NCBI GenBank assembly: GCA_016929465.1
Contig: JAFGIT010000205.1
Location: forward strand, 1 to 22,979
DNA length: 22,979 nt
DNA from: JAFGIT01 sp016929465 [NCBI: Candidatus Coatesbacteria bacterium]
Lineage (GTDB): Bacteria; B130-G9
Direction: 5' to 3'
Shown: positions 6,927 through 13,886 of the stretch, piece after piece
Numbering within the stretch: the stretch's first letter is position 1
Layout of the letters: every line of letters starts with the position of its first letter
The notes under the pieces: model-generated
What the model was told of the DNA's origin: nothing
The model's database searches: none
The model's input: the letters and a program-made list of their open reading frames with translations, nothing else
Made by a program: the position numbers and the translations under genes

Positions 6927-8353
6927 CAGAACGTCACCCTCAATTCACCTCTGATACCATGATATTGCTCAGAATCGTCGTCCTCTATGTCGTAGATCAT
7001 GCAAAGCGTCACTTTTTCGATAGGGCGGACCTTCACCTTCGCATAATAGGTCCTTACGTCATCCCTCTCCTCTTCGATGTTGTAGTCGAACTTGAAGAGC
7101 GAGTAGTCAGTCCCAAGCGACAGATCTACCATCTTACCCCACTCATATCCTATATCACCGCCAATCGTCCAGCTGTCTCCGCTTCTCCCGCGAGAGTCCC
7201 ATCGAGATGCGTTGACGGACAAGCTCAATTCTTCCAGCGGAGCTCCCCGGAGCGATATACCGACGAAATACCGCCGGAATTCGTGGTTGAATTTTGACTC
7301 GTCCATTGTGTCCTTGAGCTTGCGAAGGTCCAAGCCAGCTTCCAACATTAGGAATTCACCCAGCCCCTTATGGAGCAATAATCTAGCCTGCGAGAATGGC
7401 TGGAGCACCCTTAGTGATGAGTAGAACGTGTCGAATTCTGTCGCATGCTCATCCCTTTCCTCGAGGAGCTGATAGTAAGATGCTTGAACGCTGAAATCCT
7501 GAGACGGCTCCCAATAAGTCACACGGGCCAAAACGTCGCCGTCTGAATCGGAGAGACTGGTGTATCTCGCGTGCAGGCTGACTTTGCTGCCGAAGCTATG
7601 CCACAGTGAGAATGCGAACTGGTCATCCTCCCACTCACCTTCGCTAGCCCTATCCTCAATGTGCAGAAATGAAGCCCGCAATTTCCCCCCCGGCCAAGGC
7701 CTGGCCTCTGCGGATGCACCGATCAGGGAATCCCCGGCGGAGGGTGATTCATAGGGGTGTACCGGAATGCCTCCGAATAGATGGAACTCGAGAGACTTGA
7801 GGGACTCGAACCGGCTCGTTCGCAGGCTGCCCCCGTCGAAAACCACAGTCTGTGGAGCCGTGTAGATCGCCTGCCTTCCTATCCTGATCGTCTCGATCCG
7901 ATTGAGCCTGTGGAAATCGACATAGCCGTAATAGAGCCGCATCTCACGCCGGAACTCATAGTCACGATGGCCGATGTTGACCTTGCCGGAGAGTCCTCTC
8001 GTGCGGTCTATCCCGCCGAAGACGTAGTACTCGGTCTCCTCCCTGCGGCGAAGAACGTCGGTCTTCGAACGGCCATAAACGTGCGCCGATACCCTATTAC
8101 GGTAGGGATCTCCGACATCGAGACTGAGATAGGTGTAGCTGTCTAAGTCGTTCTCTTTGTCAGTGAATCGCCATCGAGACCCTGCGGAATAGAAACCGTG
8201 AACCGGAAGGTCACGAATGGCAAGCTCCGCTTCCTTGGCCTGCAATTCGGATGGATGGCCCTCATCCTGCTCGGTCGCAAGGCACAGCCCACAACAAAAG
8301 AGAATTAGAATGGATGCGATGACGCTGACTCTTTTTTGACTGGTCATCTTCAT
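6926..8353 (-). CDS. Outer-membrane beta-barrel protein partnered with the cytochrome
   Basis: This 475-residue protein has a signal peptide (charged start, hydrophobic core about 10-24, likely cut after CLA at 26). The mature part has many alternating polar/hydrophobic strands separated by charged turns, rich in Tyr, Arg and Asp, and it ends in LRVTF with a terminal Phe, the usual recognition signal for barrel assembly. No enzymatic motif is visible. The stop overlaps the cytochrome start by one base, so the pair is one transcriptional unit. This fits a porin that sheathes a multiheme cytochrome across the outer membrane (MtrB- or OmbB-like in role). Sequence similarity to those families is not evident by eye, so the role rests on context. 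The ATG at 8353 has only a weak upstream GAGA. Confidence 0.75.
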   Translation of the reverse strand: MKMTSQKRVSVIASILILFCCGLCLATEQDEGHPSELQAKEAELAIRDLPVHGFYSAGSRWRFTDKENDLDSYTYLSLDVGDPYRNRVSAHVYGRSKTDVLRRREETEYYVFGGIDRTRGLSGKVNIGHRDYEFRREMRLYYGYVDFHRLNRIETIRIGRQAIYTAPQTVVFDGGSLRTSRFESLKSLEFHLFGGIPVHPYESPSAGDSLIGASAEARPWPGGKLRASFLHIEDRASEGEWEDDQFAFSLWHSFGSKVSLHARYTSLSDSDGDVLARVTYWEPSQDFSVQASYYQLLEERDEHATEFDTFYSSLRVLQPFSQARLLLHKGLGEFLMLEAGLDLRKLKDTMDESKFNHEFRRYFVGISLRGAPLEELSLSVNASRWDSRGRSGDSWTIGGDIGYEWGKMVDLSLGTDYSLFKFDYNIEEERDDVRTYYAKVKVRPIEKVTLCMIYDIEDDDSEQYHGIRGELRVTF

Positions 8354-8671
8354 GTCGATCTCAGTGAGAAAATCTGCTCTACCTGAGGCGGCGAATTCCT
8401 GCTAAATATCGGCTAAAATGTGCAGTCAGGTCCCAATTGCCTGATGAGCTTAGACATTCATTCTGTTATTATTTGTAGCATGTTAGAGAAAAAGACGCAG
8501 CTGATTCATCTTTCAATTGAGCGGTTTTTGAGATGAGCGAGGTCGCAGGGCCGCAACGAGAGTGCCTTGCCGGATAACCGGATAATTGACAATCCGCTCC
8601 CCTCACAATAGACTGAGTCTCGGATTTGGATAGAATTCTTTCTGTGCCACTTAGTAATCGAGAATGCTCGC
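8354..8671. other. Divergent intergenic region
   Basis: These 318 bases separate the barrel-cytochrome operon (minus) from the AlbA_2 gene (plus). They contain an exact tandem duplication CCGGATAA at 8570-8577 and 8578-8585, immediately followed by a promoter candidate, and a small dyad TCAGG/CCTGA flanking CCAATTG near 8430-8453. I found no convincing promoter for the minus-strand operon. Minus-strand reading frames here look like chance. Confidence 0.4.
8586..8614 (+). promoter_or_regulatory. Candidate promoter for the AlbA_2 gene
   Basis: TTGACA (8586-8591), 17-base spacer, TAGACT (8609-8614, 4 of 6). It directly abuts the CCGGATAA tandem duplication at 8570-8585, which is well placed to be an operator. 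Confidence 0.45.
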
Positions 8672-9472
8672 ATGCCGGGACTACCATTCAACATAGATGA
8701 CCTGACTAACCTGTGCTCGATAGAAGGCAATAGGGTAGAATTCAAGGCCACTTGGGACTCGCGGGTCAAATCCGACGTTATCCGATCTGTCTCCGCGTTC
8801 GCAAATGACCTCCTGAATATGAACGGAGGGTATATCATACTCGGGATCGAAGAGAAGGATGGCCGGCCTATTCTCCCTCCAAGGGGCCTCGATGCCTGCG
8901 ACATGGACAATATTCAGCGAACGCTGACCGGCGAGTGCAAGGGGAAGATCAGCCCTGAATACCTGCCCGTTCTATTTCCTGAGATTTATCAAAATCGGCC
9001 AATTTTAGTCATTTGGGCTCCTGGAGGAGACAATAGACCATATCAGGCGCCCTCCAGAAATGATGAAAAGACGCGAGCATTTCACGTCAGGCACGGCTCC
9101 AGCACGATTGAGGCAAGAGGGGATCTTCTAAGGCAGCTGTTGGAAATGACAGCGAAGGTACCGTTCGATGATCGCAGGGCGTTGGGAGCGACAATCGCAG
9201 ACATCTCACCTAGCCATGTCCACCGTTTTCTGGAGAACGTCAGAAGCGATCTCGTCTCTGCGTCTCCGCCTATTCCTGCGGATGAACTCTACCGAAAATT
9301 GCGAATAACGACTCGCATAAACGATCACGAAGTCCCGCGGAATGTCGGACTCATTTGCTTCAGCGACGACCCGGATAGGTTCCTGCGAGGTGCCAGGATT
9401 GAGATCGCTCATTTCTCCGACGACGCAGGGGGAAATCTCATTGAAGAGAAGACAATCAAGGGCCCAGCATAA
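8672..9472 (+). CDS. AlbA_2 (Schlafen-type) domain protein, N-terminal half of a split gene
   Basis: A 266-codon reading frame. Residues about 17-145 are an AlbA_2 domain: RVEFKATWD, then SAFAND and GGYIILGIEE, the conserved nucleic-acid-binding/Schlafen core. Residues 165-266 match the middle region of COG2865-type ATP-dependent regulators (GLICFSDDPDRFLRGARIEI, then HFSD and EEKTIKGP). The frame stops at TAA 9470-9472, exactly where family members continue towards their HATPase domain. The next ORF, in the same frame, carries that domain. This is therefore probably one gene cut by a nonsense codon, or a natural two-polypeptide arrangement. Whole-length members are linked to transcription regulation or defence-type nucleic-acid recognition; the role here is unknown. 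ATG at 8672 lacks a strong ribosome site. Confidence 0.8.
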   Translation: MPGLPFNIDDLTNLCSIEGNRVEFKATWDSRVKSDVIRSVSAFANDLLNMNGGYIILGIEEKDGRPILPPRGLDACDMDNIQRTLTGECKGKISPEYLPVLFPEIYQNRPILVIWAPGGDNRPYQAPSRNDEKTRAFHVRHGSSTIEARGDLLRQLLEMTAKVPFDDRRALGATIADISPSHVHRFLENVRSDLVSASPPIPADELYRKLRITTRINDHEVPRNVGLICFSDDPDRFLRGARIEIAHFSDDAGGNLIEEKTIKGPA

Positions 9473-9484
9473 GACCAGGTTAAG

Positions 9485-10645
9485 ATGATAATACAGCACC
9501 TTCAATCCTTAGTAGATGTGCTTATAAGGAAGGTCCCCGGTCAAGCGGAGGTGGATAGGACCGTTGCCTTCCCCTATGAGGCGATGGAAGAGGCCGTTGT
9601 GAATGCGGTCTATCATAGAAGCTACGAGCATTCATCGGAACCCATTAAAGTCTTCCTGTATCCATCATGTCTGAAGATCACTAGCTATCCCGGGCCAGTG
9701 TCCGGACTGGAGAGAGAACACTTCCAGGGCGAGGCAAGTCTCCCACAGGTCCCAGCCCGAAATAGGCGCATCGGGGAGCTATTGAGAGAACTTCGGCTGG
9801 CTGAAATGCGATATACTGGCATCGCGAAGACACGACGCAAGATGGAAGAGAATGGGTCCCCGGAGCCAATATTCGAGTTTGATGCGAATAGGACATACTT
9901 CACCGTCGTTCTGCCCGCTCATCCTGGGTATAGTATAATCAATGCAATTCGACAAAGCGCCTACTTGTGGGCGGTTGGGGAGCAATCCGACGCGATTGCT
10001 CATCTCGAAAGGGCCCTTGAAAGGCAGCCCCAATCGGGGGCGCTCGCGGCCCAATTGATAGAATATCTTGGAAAGGCGGATGAGCTTGGAAAGGCCGAGA
10101 AGGTTCTGGAGAAGTTCCGGGCTCAGCCCAGAAAGGCGCAAGAGACACTCCCCTACTTACGTTTGATTAGCGCTTTTTTTGATCACGAGCAGGGTGATGC
10201 TGCCCGTAGAGTTATCCAGCTGATGCCGAGAACACTGGACCAGCGCGATAGCGCGGAGGCCGCCATCGTGATGAAACGGGCGCACAAACTGAAGGAAGCT
10301 CACCGGCTGTTCAATGATAGCTATGAACTTATGAAGGACGATGCTAGATTCGTGCACGAGTTCGCACAGACCAAGATCACCCTCGCGGCAAACAGAAACC
10401 AGCCCCGGGATGCCAGGAAAAGGCTCTGGAAAGAAGCGGAGGAACTCCTGCGACGGGCAATTCAGCTGACGGATGACCCAATTCGTCTGGCTTGGTGTTG
10501 GGCCGATCTATCGCGGGCCCTATCTGCTCTTGATCGGCCGGAATCGGAAGTAGAAGAAGCTTATGTGAGAGCCATTGGATTGGCCCCGGATGAGGTCCGT
10601 TTTCGCACTTGGTACGAAAAGTGGAAATCTAAGCATCGGAAGTAG
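9485..10645 (+). CDS. HATPase_c_4 domain plus TPR-like tail, C-terminal half of the split gene
   Basis: This 386-residue frame continues the preceding AlbA_2 frame after an in-frame TAA and four more codons. Residues about 28-145 match the HATPase_c_4 half of COG2865 proteins: PYEAMEEAVVNAVYHRSY carries the N-box-like E/N and HR, YPGPVSGL the G-rich turn, and RNRRIGELL and GIAKTRRKM follow. From about 155 to 383 comes a solenoid of amphipathic helices with TPR spacing (AYLWAVGEQSDAIAHLERAL, LIEYLGKADELGKAEKVLE, SRALSALDRPESEVEEAYVR); such a tail is not the winged-helix end usual for the family. ATG at 9485 has AGG at 9477-9479 five bases upstream, so re-initiation after the TAA is possible. 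No partner genes adjoin it. Confidence 0.78.
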   Translation: MIIQHLQSLVDVLIRKVPGQAEVDRTVAFPYEAMEEAVVNAVYHRSYEHSSEPIKVFLYPSCLKITSYPGPVSGLEREHFQGEASLPQVPARNRRIGELLRELRLAEMRYTGIAKTRRKMEENGSPEPIFEFDANRTYFTVVLPAHPGYSIINAIRQSAYLWAVGEQSDAIAHLERALERQPQSGALAAQLIEYLGKADELGKAEKVLEKFRAQPRKAQETLPYLRLISAFFDHEQGDAARRVIQLMPRTLDQRDSAEAAIVMKRAHKLKEAHRLFNDSYELMKDDARFVHEFAQTKITLAANRNQPRDARKRLWKEAEELLRRAIQLTDDPIRLAWCWADLSRALSALDRPESEVEEAYVRAIGLAPDEVRFRTWYEKWKSKHRK

Positions 10646-10685
10646 GTGTCAAAAAATCCCGAAGCAACTGCGACAACTCACAGGA

Positions 10686-10691
10686 TATAAT
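10686..10691 (+). promoter_or_regulatory. Possible -10 box upstream of tilS
   Basis: An exact TATAAT lies 68 bases before the tilS ATG in the 114-base gap after the split gene. The -35 position (AGCAAC at a 17-base spacing) is poor and there is no TG extension, so this is a weak candidate. Confidence 0.25.
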
Positions 10692-10759
10692 CCCCCAAAT
10701 CATACAAGCGATAATCCTCCGTATTGCCAATCAGGTCAAATTAGATTCCAATTAGAGCG

Positions 10760-12184
10760 ATGGCGGAACCAAAGACACATCTGATTCCAGTCTCCGTCAT
10801 CAAGACGATCGACAAGCACCGCATGCTCGAGCGAGGTGAGAGGGTGCTCATCGCGCTCTCGGGCGGCCCCGATTCGGTAGCGCTCGCTCACATCCTGAAG
10901 CTCCATTCCGAGCGATACGGGATACACCTCCACCTGGCGTACTTGAACCACAATCTGAGGGGTGACGAGTCGATAGACGAGCAGCAATTCGTAGAGCGTG
11001 TGGCGAATGATCTGAAGCTGCCATTGGAGACCAGGGCCCTGATGCGCGATGAGGCGGCTGAGATCGCAGCCCGGTCGACGGAGGCGAGAGCAAGAGAGAC
11101 CAGGCTCCAATTCTTGAGCGAGGCTGCAGAGAGAGTGGGGGCCTCGAAAATCGCGACCGGACACACCCTTGACGACCAGGTAGAGACGCTGATCATGCGG
11201 CTGTTCATTGGCACCGGTCCGGCCGGCTTCAGCGGGATCAGACCTGTTTCCGGGAAATTCATCAGGCCATTAATCGACACTCCCAAGAGCGACTTGCTCA
11301 ATTTCCTCGAGGAGAATTCAATCGAATACATTCACGACTCGACGAATCGCTCTCTCAGATTTCTGCGCAACAAAGTGCGTCATGTTCTGTTGCCCAAGAT
11401 CATCGAGACATTCGGCCCGGGTGCCCAGGATAGGTTGCTCTCCTTCTCGAATATCGTCTCGTCAGAGAGCGATTTCCTGGAGGGCATCGCCGAGAGAGCG
11501 TTGCGGGAAGCGGCTATCTCGGAGGGCGAGTCTCCCGCGCTTGATATTCTCGCCCTGAACCGTCTGGAGCCTGCAATTCGCAATCGCGTCTTAAGGCTAG
11601 CCCTTTCCGATGCTGGCTTCCCACCTCAGAGCATCACTTCGAGGCATATAGAGGCGGTTTCAGCGATCGCGCGGTCGAAGAATCCCAATGCGCGAACGAA
11701 ATTACCGGGAGGTGTTTCCGTAGCCCGAAGAGACGATATTATCGTGATCGGCGAATCAGAGGCAAGTACCATGGGCAGCGTCGGATTTCGGCTTCAGATT
11801 TCCGTCCCAGGGGAGGCGGCCATATCCTCTCTCGGAAGGACTGTGTCCATTCAACAAGTTGATCCTCCGATCTCAGTAATACCCTCAGATAGCTCCAAAG
11901 CATTGCTCGATGCTGGCTTTTGCCTCAAATGCGGATACTCTCTGCTGATAAGAAATCCCGAGGAGGATGACCGATTCACCCCGCTCGGGATGGATCGAGA
12001 GATGTCTATCATCGAATTTCTGAAAAAGCAGGGTCTGCGGCGAGATGGGAGGATGTGTCAGCCTGTTCTTGCCAGGCCAGACGGCGAATTGCTGTGGGTG
12101 ATCGGTGTGAGAATCGCAGAGCAGGCGAAGATGAAAGATGGAGAGAGGCCCGGCCTATTGTGCTCGCTTGGCGAGGCTGTCTAG
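10760..12184 (+). CDS. tilS: tRNA(Ile)-lysidine synthetase
   Basis: This 474-residue enzyme would ligate lysine to C34 of the CAU-anticodon tRNA-Ile, using ATP, so that it reads AUA and accepts isoleucine. It is normally essential and cytoplasmic. The N-type PP-loop SGGPDS is at 34-39; AYLNHNLRG (60-68) and GHTLDDQVET (134-143) are standard TilS motifs. After a middle substrate-binding domain, the C-terminal TilS domain (about 385-470) shows DRFTPLGM and IEFLKKQGL. Length and architecture match full-size TilS. ATG at 10760 is preceded only by a weak AGAG. The last codon lies in the CTAG shared with the convergent tmk gene, an overlap of 4 bases. Confidence 0.95.
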   Translation: MAEPKTHLIPVSVIKTIDKHRMLERGERVLIALSGGPDSVALAHILKLHSERYGIHLHLAYLNHNLRGDESIDEQQFVERVANDLKLPLETRALMRDEAAEIAARSTEARARETRLQFLSEAAERVGASKIATGHTLDDQVETLIMRLFIGTGPAGFSGIRPVSGKFIRPLIDTPKSDLLNFLEENSIEYIHDSTNRSLRFLRNKVRHVLLPKIIETFGPGAQDRLLSFSNIVSSESDFLEGIAERALREAAISEGESPALDILALNRLEPAIRNRVLRLALSDAGFPPQSITSRHIEAVSAIARSKNPNARTKLPGGVSVARRDDIIVIGESEASTMGSVGFRLQISVPGEAAISSLGRTVSIQQVDPPISVIPSDSSKALLDAGFCLKCGYSLLIRNPEEDDRFTPLGMDREMSIIEFLKKQGLRRDGRMCQPVLARPDGELLWVIGVRIAEQAKMKDGERPGLLCSLGEAV

Positions 12185-12855
12185 CCCGCGTTCCTCGCCG
12201 GAATCGGCAACGGGAAGCTCTCCGGATATCTGCGAATCAGTTCGTGCTTGATCTGCTGGTGGATATCTTCCTTGTTTCGCCGCCCATTGACAACAAAAAA
12301 CCGGTCCGGATTGCGGTCGGCGAGTATCTGGTATCCCTTCCTGACCTGCCTGTGGAAGTGGAGCGATTCGCTCTCGAGCCGGTCTTTGCCGCATCCGAGC
12401 AAAGTCAGCGCTCTTGATGATATTCTATTCAATCCGACTTCGGGATCGGTGTCGAGTAGCACAGTAAGGTGAGGCATACACCCATTCGTTGCGCTTCTGT
12501 TCAGACGCTCGATGAGCGATATATCCAGCCCGCGTGCGTAACCCTGGTACGCAACGGTCGAATCGACATACCTGTCGGATATGACCACGGTGTGGTGGTC
12601 CAACGCGGGCGCGATAACCTCCTTGACGAGCTGTGCCCTTGCGGCGGCATATAGGAATAGCTCGGAAAGAGGGCAGCAAGGAGCATCGGAATGCTCGAGT
12701 AGTATCGGGCGAAGTCTATCGCCCAAGGCCGTGCCTCCGGGCTCACGGGTCTTCAACACCGAGATCCTCATCTCCACCAGGTAGTTATGCAGCATCTCGA
12801 CCTGTGTGGTCTTTCCCGAACCTTCAACGCCCTCAAAGCTAATGAAAAGTCTCAA
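12181..12855 (-). CDS. tmk: Thymidylate kinase
   Basis: dTMP kinase, converting dTMP to dTDP with ATP in the dTTP pathway; cytoplasmic and normally essential. The frame shows the P-loop GVEGSGKTT near the N-terminus, then REPGGT, the DRY-type motif SDRYVDSTVAYQG and the lid region with RISSR. I set the start at TTG 12855 (224 codons): GGAGG lies seven bases upstream and the protein then begins with the family-typical RLFISFEG. An in-frame ATG at 12882 would add nine residues (GNLLGGDL region) that are merely the translated ribosome site. The gene converges with tilS, the two stop codons sharing CTAG at 12181-12184, and has its own promoter candidate. Confidence 0.94.
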   Translation of the reverse strand: MRLFISFEGVEGSGKTTQVEMLHNYLVEMRISVLKTREPGGTALGDRLRPILLEHSDAPCCPLSELFLYAAARAQLVKEVIAPALDHHTVVISDRYVDSTVAYQGYARGLDISLIERLNRSATNGCMPHLTVLLDTDPEVGLNRISSRALTLLGCGKDRLESESLHFHRQVRKGYQILADRNPDRFFVVNGRRNKEDIHQQIKHELIRRYPESFPLPIPARNAG

Positions 12856-12902
12856 TAGATCGCCTCCCAGAAGATTCCCCATATATCCAACAAGCCATAG
12901 TC

Positions 12903-12931
12903 AATATGGCCAACGCCCACCCGGATGTCAA
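12903..12931 (-). promoter_or_regulatory. Candidate promoter for tmk
   Basis: Minus strand: TTGACA (12926-12931), 17 bases, CATATT (12903-12908, 4 of 6). The predicted start near 12896 leaves about 40 bases of leader before the TTG at 12855, which supports that start over the ATG at 12882. Confidence 0.45.
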
Positions 12932-13071
12932 GCTCTCGGCTGAGCCATGCGCTGTTCGCCAGAACGGACTTGATTATTGCCGCCCCTCGCAATAACCTCT
13001 TGAACGGGTCTCAGCACGTAATTTGACCTGGATGAGTAAGTGTCAACCACGCAAATTAGGGAGGCATTAGG

Positions 13072-13587
13072 ATGGAGGTTTATGAGGCGATAAAAACAAG
13101 GCAGAGCGTCCGGGCTTATAAGCCGGACAAGGTAGATAAGAACGTCTTGATGCGAGTTCTGGAGGCGGCACGGCTCGCACCCTCCGCAAGTAATCGCCAG
13201 GAATGGCGTTTTGTCGTGGTCACAGACGATGAGCTGCGGCAAAAAATGATGGAGGTCGCAAGCAACCAGAAATTCGTCGGACATGCACCGGTAGTGATTG
13301 CATGTTGCGCAAAGACCGATGGCTACCTTATGAGATGCGGACAGCAGTGCTATCCGATCGACGTGGCAATCGCCATCGACCACATCACGCTCGCGGCTGT
13401 TGCGGAAGGACTGGGAACCTGCTGGATCGGGTCTTTCTATGAGGACAAGGCGAAGGCACTACTGGGGATACCCAAAGGGATCCGAGTCGTGGAGCTCCTC
13501 ACATTGGGCTACCCGGCCGAAGCTCCGAGAGATAAGACCAGGCTCGCGATGAAAGAAATCGTCTGCTGGGAGAAGTGGGCGCTGTAG
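13072..13587 (+). CDS. Nitroreductase-family FMN oxidoreductase
   Basis: A 171-residue single-domain nitroreductase-like flavoprotein that would transfer electrons from NAD(P)H through FMN to an unknown acceptor. Family signatures in order are TRQSVRAY (9-16, FMN phosphate contact), LAPSASNRQEW in the 30s-40s, and GLGTCWIGSF followed by the LLTLGYPAE strand. Length fits the short subfamily. Several Cys residues (ACCAKTDG; RCGQQC) stand out but do not form a ferredoxin motif. ATG at 13072 has a strong ribosome site, AGGGAGG at 13058-13064. The gene stands alone: the next gene starts about 300 bases downstream. The substrate cannot be read from sequence. Confidence 0.9.
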   Translation: MEVYEAIKTRQSVRAYKPDKVDKNVLMRVLEAARLAPSASNRQEWRFVVVTDDELRQKMMEVASNQKFVGHAPVVIACCAKTDGYLMRCGQQCYPIDVAIAIDHITLAAVAEGLGTCWIGSFYEDKAKALLGIPKGIRVVELLTLGYPAEAPRDKTRLAMKEIVCWEKWAL

Positions 13588-13886
13588 CGGCTTCGAAGTG
13601 GCCCCCAATCTCGTCGAACATGGGGATTGGAGAAGCGGGCGACTCCTGAGATTCAGAGAAGAGGCCCGATGAATCGCATATTCCGACGCCGAACAATCGC
13701 GAATCGCTACGAGCCGGCCGCATTCGCCCCATTCGCCATCATCCCCCCTTCGATTGAGACTCCTGCCATGAACACTTGAAATACTCGGAGGCCGTGATAC
13801 GTTGCGTTCGCCCAGAAGTGCATGGAGTCAAATTACTAATCAAATTTCCCGAATATGATGGGGACGACATTGGGAGTGTTCAGATC
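13588..13886 (+). other. Gap before the activase gene, with weak hairpins
   Basis: These 299 bases follow the nitroreductase. Near the left end CCCCAATC (13603-13610) and GGGGATTGG (13622-13630) can form alternative short stems, with no T-tract. A TATGAT at 13854-13859 is a possible -10 box without a matching -35. The activase frame is open upstream to a TTG at 13776, so part of this gap could be coding if that start is used. Confidence 0.35.

Noticed and set aside
8506-8910. 134-codon minus-strand frame overlapping the AlbA_2 start
   Set aside because: It would cover the AlbA_2 domain codons and the promoter; no motif, no ribosome site.
9470-9472. TAA as a recoded pyrrolysine or selenocysteine codon
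   Set aside because: Those use TAG and TGA; nothing suggests TAA recoding in this organism, since other genes here end with TAA normally.
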